Below are positions 57,854-64,000 of a stretch of 64,000 nucleotides of DNA, piece after piece (position 1 is the stretch's first letter; every line of letters begins with the position of its first letter). The stretch covers positions 682,001 through 746,000 of the forward strand of contig NZ_JAGIOH010000001.1 of NCBI RefSeq assembly GCF_017876625.1, written 5' to 3'. This DNA comes from Streptomyces syringium. GTDB taxonomy: Bacteria > Actinomycetota > Actinomycetes > Streptomycetales > Streptomycetaceae. The notes under the pieces are model-generated. The model ran no database searches. It had not been told where the DNA came from and was given only the letters and a program-made list of their open reading frames with translations. The translations under genes were made by a program, and so were the position numbers.

Positions 57854-59242
57854 ATGGACCCTCGATCCCGAACACTGACCCCGGGACGCACACGGAATAC
57901 GCCGCGTCATGACAAGGCCACGACCAGCGCGGTCGCGTGGGCCCCGGGCGCCTGGCCCCTCGCCGGTCACACGGTTCCGCTGATGCGACGGCCCCTCGAC
58001 TTCGTCACGTCGCTGGCCACGCACGGAGACGTCGTCCGGCTACGGCTCGGGGCATTGCCCTGCTACGCACTCACCCATCCGGAATGGGTCCAGCACGTTC
58101 TGGTCGGCGGGGCCCGCGATTTCACCCGCGGCCGGCTCTTCGAGAAAGCGTCCCTCTTTTTGGGAGAGGGTCTGGTGACCTCTTCCGGCAGGATTCACCA
58201 CCGGGCCCGACGGGCCGTCCAACCCGCTTTCCACCATCAGCGGATCCCCGCCTACACCGCCGTCATGGGCCGGGTCGCCGAAAGCGTCGTCGCGCAATGG
58301 CGCCCGGGGCAGGTCGTCGCGGTGGACCGGGCGATGAACGACCTTTCGCTCGGTGTGCTCGCGAACACCCTGCTTCCCTCGGGCCTGGGAAGCCGCGCCA
58401 GCGCGGAATTCCACCGGGCGCTGCCCGCCCTCTCCCGGGGCATGATGGTGCGCCTTCTGCTGCCGGAGTGGTGGGCGCGCGTGCCAGTCGCCTCGAACCG
58501 CCGTTTCGACCACGCCCGTCACACCATGGAACGGCTCGTCGGACAGGCGATCGCCGCACACCGCGACACCGGAGGGGACCGCGAGGACATGCTCTCCCTG
58601 CTGCTGACCCAGCGGGACGCGGACGGCCGTGGCCTGACGGGCCGACAGGTCCATGACCATGTGACCAGCCTGGCCGTCGCCGCGGTGGAGACGACCGGGG
58701 CGACCCTCGCCTGGTTCTTCCACGAACTCGGGCGCCACCGCGAGATCGAGGAGCGCGTTCACGCCGAGGTCGACACCGTGCTCGGCGGCCGGCCGCCGAG
58801 CTTCGAGGATCTGCCGGCCCTCGCGTTCACCGGCCGGGTCGTGCTGGAGACGCTGCGCCGCTACCCGCCGTGGATGATCACGCGCCGCGCGACGGCCGCC
58901 GTCCGGTTCGGGACCGTGTCGGTGCCCGGCGGGGCCGAGCTCCTCTACAGCCCGTACGCGCTGCACCACGACCCGCGTTGGTTCGCGGCCCCGCGGCGCT
59001 TCGACCCCGACCGCTGGCTGCCCGAGCGGGCGCGTGCCCTGCCGAAGGGGGCGTTCATCCCGTTCGGCGCGGGCGCGTACAAATGCGTCGGCGAGACGTT
59101 CGCGCTGGCCGAGATGACCATGGCGGTGGCGACCGTCTGCGGGCGGTGGCGGCTGCGCCCGCTCCCCGGCGCGCGGGTCCGCGTGGTCGCCCGGGCGAAC
59201 ATCCACCCCAACCGGCTGCCCATGGTGGCCGAGGCCCGGTGA
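57854..59242 (+). CDS. Cytochrome P450
   Basis: A 462-residue P450. It has the I-helix AAVETTGATLAW, the K-helix ETLRRYPPWM, the meander FDPDRWLPERA and the heme loop FIPFGAGAYKCVGE with the Cys near residue 411. Its length and N-terminal WAPGAWPLAGHTVPLMRRPL resemble the pentalenene-oxygenase-like bacterial group often paired with terpene synthases, but no terpene synthase is adjacent. I chose the ATG at 57854 for the GAGGTGGGAG site; the frame is open 79 codons further up without a good site. It stands alone. Confidence 0.9.
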   Translation: MDPRSRTLTPGRTRNTPRHDKATTSAVAWAPGAWPLAGHTVPLMRRPLDFVTSLATHGDVVRLRLGALPCYALTHPEWVQHVLVGGARDFTRGRLFEKASLFLGEGLVTSSGRIHHRARRAVQPAFHHQRIPAYTAVMGRVAESVVAQWRPGQVVAVDRAMNDLSLGVLANTLLPSGLGSRASAEFHRALPALSRGMMVRLLLPEWWARVPVASNRRFDHARHTMERLVGQAIAAHRDTGGDREDMLSLLLTQRDADGRGLTGRQVHDHVTSLAVAAVETTGATLAWFFHELGRHREIEERVHAEVDTVLGGRPPSFEDLPALAFTGRVVLETLRRYPPWMITRRATAAVRFGTVSVPGGAELLYSPYALHHDPRWFAAPRRFDPDRWLPERARALPKGAFIPFGAGAYKCVGETFALAEMTMAVATVCGRWRLRPLPGARVRVVARANIHPNRLPMVAEAR

Positions 59243-59543
59243 GGGCGGGGCGGGACACCGCGGAGGGGACCGCAGGCGATGCTTGCCGGTGGGGCAGGTG
59301 AGGAGGACGATGGAGAAGGGGCGAGAGGGTATGCGCCATTCGGAGTAGACCTGATCGTCTCCGGCGATCCTGTTCCTGCCGGGCAGCCCCAGCCGGCTCC
59401 CGCTGAGCCGCGACCGCCGGCCACCGGTCTGTGAGCGGCCTCCTCGGCAGGAGCGGCGGGAACGTGGGCGCCGCGTCGGCGGCCGGTGCCGCGTGCAGCA
59501 GTCGCCGCGCTCGGGGAGCATGCGGCTACGAGCGGAGGATGCC
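59243..59543. other. 301-bp region without a gene
   Basis: No conserved frame, palindrome or repeat stands out. The last 20 bp carry the ribosome site GCGGAGG of the next gene. Confidence 0.5.
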
Positions 59544-60098
59544 ATGTCCCTCACCATCATCATCATCATCGCCGCCGTGCTGGTGCTGCTCGTCTGCGCG
59601 GTGGCGGCGTGGACGCTCACCGCGCGCCGCCGGAGACTGCGGGAGCGCTTCGGACCGGAGTACGAGCGGACCATGGAGTCCAAGGACAGCCGCCGGGCGG
59701 CCGAGCGCGAGTTGCGCGAGCGCCAGGAACGCCACGACGCGTTGGACATCAAGACACTGCCGGCACCTGTCCGGGACCGCTACGCCCAGGACTGGGCGCG
59801 CGTGCAGGAGCAGTTCGTCGACCGGCCCGATGACGCGGTCCATGAGGCGGACCGGCTCGTGACCACGCTCATGGGCGAGCGCGGGTACCCGACCGAGGGG
59901 TACGAGCAGCAGGTGAAGGACCTGTCCGTGGAACACGGACGCACCCTGGAGCACTACCGGGCCGCCCATGAGGTCAACGACCGCAGCAGTCGCCATCAGG
60001 CGACCACGGAGGAGCTGCGGGGCGCGATGGTGCACTACCGCGCGCTGTTCGACGAGCTGCTCCACGACGGCGACCGGCCGCGCGAGAGCCGGGGATGA
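59544..60098 (+). CDS. Membrane-anchored protein with charged helical domain
   Basis: A 184-residue protein. A single N-terminal membrane helix (residues 2-25, MSLTIIIIIAAVLVLLVCAV) is followed by a basic stop-transfer (ARRRRLRERFG) and a long charged helical domain. That domain contains DWARVQEQFVDRPDDAVHEA, then ADRLVTTLMGERGYP, and ends AMVHYRALFDELL. The same W-x-x-x-Q-x-x-FVD-x-P-x-x-AV-x-x-AD pattern occurs in the next gene. I recall such proteins only as hypothetical secreted proteins. The ATG follows GCGGAGGATGCC. Confidence 0.75.
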   Translation: MSLTIIIIIAAVLVLLVCAVAAWTLTARRRRLRERFGPEYERTMESKDSRRAAERELRERQERHDALDIKTLPAPVRDRYAQDWARVQEQFVDRPDDAVHEADRLVTTLMGERGYPTEGYEQQVKDLSVEHGRTLEHYRAAHEVNDRSSRHQATTEELRGAMVHYRALFDELLHDGDRPRESRG

Positions 60099-60159
60099 GA
60101 GAACGGCCGGCAGCCCCCCAGGCGGTGAGCCGGCCCCGTCGGTGTCCGGACGGACCACG

Positions 60160-60690
60160 ATGACGGACGGAAGTGACGAGGAAATGCGCGACCACGACAC
60201 ACCCCGGGACGACGAGGGTGTTCTCTCCACGGAAGACCTGGCCGGTGCCCGGCAGGGCACCGGCGAGACCAGGGACGGGGCGCTGGACCGGTCTGACGCG
60301 CCGCCGCAGTTCCCCGGGGAAGCCACCGGCCTCGGCCAGGAGGACCGGGAAGGGCAGGAGGACCGGGAGGCCGGCGGCGGGACATCCGCCGGTGACCGCC
60401 GGGAAACAGAGCCGACCGAGGAGAACGAACCCCTGCTCGGCGAGCAAGAGGAGGAATTCCGCACCAGGTGGCAGAAGATCCAGAGCGACTTCGTCGATGA
60501 TCCCAAGGACGCCGTCAACGCGGCCGACCAGCTCGTCGCCGAGACGATGCAGGCCCTCGCCACGACCTTCTCCGAGCACAAGCGAGGCCTCGAGGACCAG
60601 TGGCAGCAGGGCGGGGAAGTCGCGACCGAGGACCTACGCGTCGCCCTCCAGCATTACCGCTCCTTCTTCAACCGCCTGCTCAGCACCTGA
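60160..60690 (+). CDS. Acidic protein sharing the domain of its neighbour
   Basis: A 176-residue soluble protein. The first 95 residues are highly acidic and low-complexity (QEDREGQEDREAGGG). The C-terminal domain has RWQKIQSDFVDDPKDAVNAA, then ADQLVAETMQAL, and ends ALQHYRSFFNRLLST, matching the neighbour's soluble domain. One partner is membrane-bound and the other free, so they may interact. The start at 60160 is provisional; an internal ATG at 60184 follows GAGGAA. Confidence 0.7.
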   Translation: MTDGSDEEMRDHDTPRDDEGVLSTEDLAGARQGTGETRDGALDRSDAPPQFPGEATGLGQEDREGQEDREAGGGTSAGDRRETEPTEENEPLLGEQEEEFRTRWQKIQSDFVDDPKDAVNAADQLVAETMQALATTFSEHKRGLEDQWQQGGEVATEDLRVALQHYRSFFNRLLST

Positions 60691-60796
60691 AGGCCGCCCG
60701 GAACCGCACGCGGTCCCGGGCCCACAGGAGTGAAACCCGACGGAGGCCGGGCGCGTCACATCCGAGGGGTGCGGCGCGTCCGGCCACACTGCGGGC

Positions 60797-61231
60797 GTGT
60801 CCGCAGAAGAGAACAAGAAGCTCGTCCGCCGCTTCTACGCGGAGATCGACCAGGGCAACATCGACGCCTTGGACGACCTCGTCGCCGAGGATTATCTGGA
60901 CCACTCTCCCCCGCCCTTCCCGGGCTTCGGTCCGGGTCTCGAGGGGTTGAAGCAGATCTTCCGCCTGTTCTGGGAGGCGACGCCGGGCACGCACGAGATC
61001 CAGGACCAGGTGGCGGAGGGCGACAAGGTCGCCACGCGGCTGCTGTGCCGGGGTGCGCACGAGCGCGATCTGCCGGGCATTCCCGCCACGGGCAACCAGT
61101 TGGAGATCACGGCGACGGTCGTCCACCGCATCGAGAACGGCAAGCTGGCGGAAAAGTGGTCCGACAAGGACACACTCGGTTTGTTGCAACAGCTCGGCGT
61201 CCTCCCGCCGCTCGGGGAACCGGCGGAGTAG
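60797..61231 (+). CDS. SnoaL-like ester cyclase/NTF2-fold protein
   Basis: A 144-residue NTF2-fold protein with VRRFYAEIDQGNIDALDDLV at the start, AEDYLDHSPPPFPG for the pocket, HERDLPGIPATGNQ in the middle and WSDKDTLGLLQQLGVLPP at the end. It starts at GTG 60797. It resembles the two SnoaL-like proteins near 10.5-11.5 kb but lies far from other tailoring genes. Its role is unknown. Confidence 0.8.
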   Translation: MSAEENKKLVRRFYAEIDQGNIDALDDLVAEDYLDHSPPPFPGFGPGLEGLKQIFRLFWEATPGTHEIQDQVAEGDKVATRLLCRGAHERDLPGIPATGNQLEITATVVHRIENGKLAEKWSDKDTLGLLQQLGVLPPLGEPAE

Positions 61232-61253
61232 AGCGGGCGTCACACTCATCGCC

Positions 61254-61616
61254 TCAGCGGGCCGAGTCCACCAGGACCGCGAGGCCCGTCACCAGCCCGG
61301 CATAGGCGACCACCAGCAGCAGGCAGCAGAGCATCAGCAGCCAGCCGGCGACGACGGCGAACAGCGCCGCACCACGGTCGCGGCCGCCCAGCCGCTTGCC
61401 GCGCCTGCGGCCGAGGTGCCCGGCCGGGATGGCGACGCAGGCACACAGAAACACGAACAGCGTGTACCAACCGCCCCACATCAGCCAGAACACCGGCGTC
61501 GCCACGATGCCCAGGATCAGGCCAATACCCATGACGGCGGCCCAGAGGGCGACGCGGGCGGGCCCGTTGCGGCCCTCGGCCGCCGTATCCGTCGCCTGTG
61601 GCGTACCGCTGCTCAT
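61254..61616 (-). CDS. Small membrane protein (DUF4190-like)
   Basis: A 120-residue protein. A polar N-terminus of 20 residues precedes three membrane segments (WAAVMGIGLILGIVATPVFW, YTLFVFLCACVAIPA, ALFAVVAGWLLMLCCLLLV). A basic loop GHLGRRRGKRLGGRDRG lies between the second and third. The pattern resembles DUF4190. No function is known. It converges on the SnoaL-like gene and is divergent from the acyl-CoA ligase. Confidence 0.68.
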   Translation of the reverse strand: MSSGTPQATDTAAEGRNGPARVALWAAVMGIGLILGIVATPVFWLMWGGWYTLFVFLCACVAIPAGHLGRRRGKRLGGRDRGAALFAVVAGWLLMLCCLLLVVAYAGLVTGLAVLVDSAR

Positions 61617-61907
61617 GCCGCTTCCCCCCGTCGGTATGGAAAAGCCACCCTACGACGCGGTGCGCCGGGCCCGAGCCATCGAGGCCACTGACCGGATATC
61701 GACGTTTCAGGCAAGGAAATCCAGGCGTCGACCGGCCCGGCCTGGAGCCTTTGAAGGTGAAGAGATAAGATCACTTTAGTTGCCCCGGGCTACCAAAGTC
61801 GTCGGGATCCGGGCCGGTACGTGGGCCACCACCGGCCGACGCGGCCTCCGCCGCTCCCGGGCACCGCACACCGTGAATCAGGAACCCAGGGAATCCAGGA
61901 ACTGCGC
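61617..61907. other. Divergent region ahead of the acyl-CoA ligase
   Basis: It is 291 bp with an AT-rich patch (GAGATAAGATCACTTTAGTT, near 61762) as likely promoter. CCAGGAACTGCGC precedes the ligase ATG. No gene is evident. Confidence 0.45.
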
Positions 61908-63461
61908 ATGCCCCTCAACGCGACCGACTTCCGCACCTATGTGGAACACGCCCTCGACGTCCTCGCCGCCGCACCCGACCGGCACGTCCTGATCCACCGA
62001 GACCGACGCGTCACCGGCCGCGAGCTCCGGGACCTCGTCCACCGCATGGCACGCGCACTGCGCACCCAGGGAGTACGCCACGGCCAGACCGTCACCCTGT
62101 TAAGCGGGAACCTGCCCGAGACCATCGCCGTGCGCTACGCCGCCAACCTGATCGGCTGCCGGGTCAACCACCTCTACAGCAAGCTCGCGGCCGAGGTGCA
62201 GGCCACCATCGTGCGCGACGTCGAGACCCACACCCTGGTCGTCGACCCGCAGTACGCGGACCGCGCCCGTGAGGTGACCGGGCAGGCGCCGGTGAAGAAC
62301 GTCCTCACGCTCGGCCCGGCCGAGGTGGGCACGGACCTGCTGGAACTCGCCGCGGACGAGTCCGCCGACCCCTTCCCCAGCCCCGCCCGGCCGCAGGACA
62401 CCTGCACCATCCGTCACACGGGCGGCACCACCGGCCACCCCAAGGCCATCTGCACCTCCTTCGAGCAGGTGCGGTGGTTCCACGACGTCATACCCGAAGA
62501 CATCATGGCCAGGACGGGGCAGCCGATCCGGCAACTGGTGTGCACCACGCTCGCCCACGCCGCCGGCATGATGGCCGATCACGCCCTGCGCACCGGCGGA
62601 GCCGTGGTGCTGATGGAGGACTTCGAGCCGGCGGCCGTGCTCGCCGCGATCGAGCGCGAACGCATCACCCACCTGTTCCTGCTGCCGCCGCTGCTGTACC
62701 AGCTGATGGACCACGCGGACGCCGCCCGCACCGACACCTCCAGCCTGCGCCGCATCTCGTACGGCGGCTGCCCGTCCTCGCCGACCCGCATCGCCGAGGC
62801 CGTACGGCGCTTCGGCCCTGTCCTCAACCAGTTCTACGGACAGAACGAGGCCGGCGGCATCAGCGTGCTCACCGAGGAGGACCACGACCCGGAGCACCCC
62901 GAGCGCCTCTGGTCCGTCGGGAAGGCCCTGGAAGGCGTCGAGGTGGCCATCCGCGACGCGTCCGGCCGCGATCTGCCTCCCGGCGAGCACGGCGAGATCT
63001 GCGTCCGTTCGGCGGGCATCATGCAGGGGTACTGGAAGCAGCCGGAGCTGACCGCCGAGGTGCTGCGGGACGGCTGGCTGCACACCGGCGACATCGGGCA
63101 CCTGGACGACGAGGGCTATCTGACCATCGTCGACCGGCTCAAGGACATGATCGTGGTGGTCGGCGGCCATGTGTACACCACGGAACTCGAGGACCTGCTG
63201 AACTCCCACCCGCACGTCCTGCAGAGCGCCGTCTTCGGCGTCCCCGACGCCAACCGCATGGAGCAGGTCCACGCCGTCGTCGTACCCGCGCGGGACGGCG
63301 GCGTCGACGAGCGAGGCCTCCGTGAGCTGGTGCGCACCGAGCGGGGCACGATGTACGAACCGGCGCGCATCGAGTTCCTCGACGCGCTGCCGCTGACCGA
63401 CGCCGGGAAGCCGGACAAGAAGCTGCTGCGCCGCATGGTGGAGCAGACGGCGGCTGCCTGA
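61908..63461 (+). CDS. AMP-forming acyl-CoA ligase
   Basis: A 517-residue member of the ANL superfamily. It has the ATP P-loop IRHTGGTTGHPKAIC near residue 165, the A5 region FYGQNEAGG near 310, WLHTGDIGHLDDEGYLTIVD near 388, the hinge DRLKDMIVVVGGHVY and the C-terminal catalytic Lys in DAGKPDKKLL. It activates a carboxylic acid to acyl-AMP and then acyl-CoA, or acyl-carrier-protein. The substrate is unknown and no carrier gene is adjacent. Codon 65 is TTA, the rare bldA-dependent Leu codon. The start at 61908 fits the family's N-terminus. Confidence 0.9.
   Translation: MPLNATDFRTYVEHALDVLAAAPDRHVLIHRDRRVTGRELRDLVHRMARALRTQGVRHGQTVTLLSGNLPETIAVRYAANLIGCRVNHLYSKLAAEVQATIVRDVETHTLVVDPQYADRAREVTGQAPVKNVLTLGPAEVGTDLLELAADESADPFPSPARPQDTCTIRHTGGTTGHPKAICTSFEQVRWFHDVIPEDIMARTGQPIRQLVCTTLAHAAGMMADHALRTGGAVVLMEDFEPAAVLAAIERERITHLFLLPPLLYQLMDHADAARTDTSSLRRISYGGCPSSPTRIAEAVRRFGPVLNQFYGQNEAGGISVLTEEDHDPEHPERLWSVGKALEGVEVAIRDASGRDLPPGEHGEICVRSAGIMQGYWKQPELTAEVLRDGWLHTGDIGHLDDEGYLTIVDRLKDMIVVVGGHVYTTELEDLLNSHPHVLQSAVFGVPDANRMEQVHAVVVPARDGGVDERGLRELVRTERGTMYEPARIEFLDALPLTDAGKPDKKLLRRMVEQTAAA
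62100..62102 (+). promoter_or_regulatory. TTA codon (bldA-dependent control point)
   Basis: Codon 65 of the acyl-CoA ligase gene is TTA, in frame within VTLLSGN. I found no other in-frame TTA in the genes of this window on visual scanning. In Streptomyces such codons need the bldA tRNA. Confidence 0.85.
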
Positions 63462-63468
63462 CCGGCCA

Positions 63469-63521
63469 CCACCACCCCGCCCGCGTCCGCCCGAGGCGTG
63501 CAGACGCGGGCGGGGTGGTGG
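63469..63521. terminator. Strong bidirectional hairpin terminator
   Basis: A perfect 19-bp stem (63469-63487 with 63503-63521) and a 15-nt loop lie between the convergent acyl-CoA ligase and TetR genes. Confidence 0.85.
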
Positions 63522-63532
63522 GACTGCGGAGC

Positions 63533-64000
63533 TTAGGAACCTGCCTTGAGCGCGTCCAGGTGGTGTCGCAACACCCTTCGGGCGTCGTCCGGCGTGACGT
63601 GGGCGGGCTGCAGCACCACCTGGAGCGCGAGGCCGTCGAGCAGCGCGGACAGCCGCAGCGCCTCCGTCTCGACGGCGAGGGCGTCCGGCAGGCCGCCGGC
63701 CCGCTGCCATTCCCGCAGGACGCGCACCACCAGCGCGTGCAGGCCCTCGTGCAACGCGTCCGCGCGGGCGCGCAGTTCGGGCCGAGTGCGCGCCGCGGTG
63801 GTGAAGGCGAGCCAGAGCACGGCCTCCTCGTGGCGGGTCCCGTCGAGCGGGAGCAGCTCCGCGAGGAGTTCCTCGGTGCGGGCACGGCGGTCGATGCCGG
63901 CGTCCGGGTCGAGCAGTTGCCCGGCGTGGGCCTGGATCCGCCGGTCGACGCGGCGGCCGAGTTCGCGCAGGGCGAGCGTCATCAGGTCGGTCTGGTCGGT
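63533..64000 (-). CDS. TetR family regulator, C-terminal part (cut by window end)
   Basis: The frame is open to the window edge, so the N-terminal HTH lies outside. The visible 155 residues are the BetI/TetR_C_6-type ligand domain: TEELLAELLPLDGTRHEEAV, LWLAFTTAARTRPELRARA, and a C-terminal ALLDGLALQVVLQPAHVTPD. An internal ATG at 63982 is not the start. It converges on the acyl-CoA ligase gene across a strong terminator. Confidence 0.82.
   Translation of the reverse strand, partial: TDQTDLMTLALRELGRRVDRRIQAHAGQLLDPDAGIDRRARTEELLAELLPLDGTRHEEAVLWLAFTTAARTRPELRARADALHEGLHALVVRVLREWQRAGGLPDALAVETEALRLSALLDGLALQVVLQPAHVTPDDARRVLRHHLDALKAGS

Noticed and set aside
57854..59242. The second P450 as a member of the 1-14 kb pathway
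   Set aside because: It is more than 40 kb away, with many unrelated regulatory units between and no shared promoter element.

Overview
The window is high-GC actinobacterial DNA, almost certainly from a Streptomyces chromosome. The gene families point that way (DUF4360, DUF1996 and DUF4142 exported proteins, SpoIIE-type phosphatases, YxFxxD lipoproteins, a DmdR/IdeR iron box), as do C/G-biased third codon positions, frequent GTG starts and ATGA/GTGA start-stop overlaps, and a single TTA codon in one gene. I see no rRNA, tRNA, CRISPR array, insertion sequence or prophage core. About 65 protein genes can be supported; the first and last are cut by the window ends.

1-14 kb looks like the tailoring part of a specialised-metabolite locus. 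It holds a DUF1702 protein beside a cut exported protein, an HxlR/SCP2 regulator with an SDR, a winged-helix methyltransferase, two translationally coupled alpha/beta hydrolases, a P450, two Rieske oxygenases, two SnoaL-like proteins, an FAD monooxygenase and a UbiB/ABC1-like kinase. No polyketide synthase, NRPS or terpene cyclase lies inside the window. The two Rieske genes share a perfectly identical 355-bp block, most of which uses G/T-ending codons unlike its surroundings. Two transcription units here share a 16-bp promoter-proximal element.

14-19.3 kb holds three small VOC proteins, an AraC regulator and two MFS exporters, which looks like a resistance or detoxification island. 19.4-23.1 kb holds a LysM-like protein, a cytoplasmic parallel beta-helix protein and a divergent ankyrin/HEAT protein. 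23.2-28.4 kb holds small regulatory units: PaaX with a GNAT enzyme opposite a membrane-anchored hydrolase, a beta-carbonic anhydrase, an SRPBCC/TetR divergent pair and a small exported protein. 28.6-32.6 kb is a siderophore-type ABC importer preceded by a perfect iron-box palindrome and followed by a very long terminator hairpin.

32.7-46.4 kb includes another VOC protein, a hydrolase, a GT-B-like protein and a run of exported or surface-anchored proteins (papain-like protease, metzincin-ricin protein, anchored partners). It also holds two divergent SpoIIE-type phosphatases and a group II amino-acid decarboxylase divergent from a MocR regulator, with an inverted repeat between them. 46.4-49.5 kb carries an Rrf2 regulator with two matching operator-like sites flanking it (one ahead of a quinone oxidoreductase), then tandem DUF4360 genes. 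49.6-54.4 kb is a likely transmembrane electron-transfer operon (b-type membrane protein, NuoF-ferredoxin protein, YxFxxD lipoprotein) divergent from a PucR regulator. The rest holds DUF1996 and DUF4142 exported proteins, a stand-alone cyclic-nucleotide-binding-fold protein, a second P450, two related acidic proteins, another SnoaL-like protein, a small membrane protein, an acyl-CoA ligase with a TTA codon, and a cut TetR gene.

All functions come from motifs and family memory; no database search was run.
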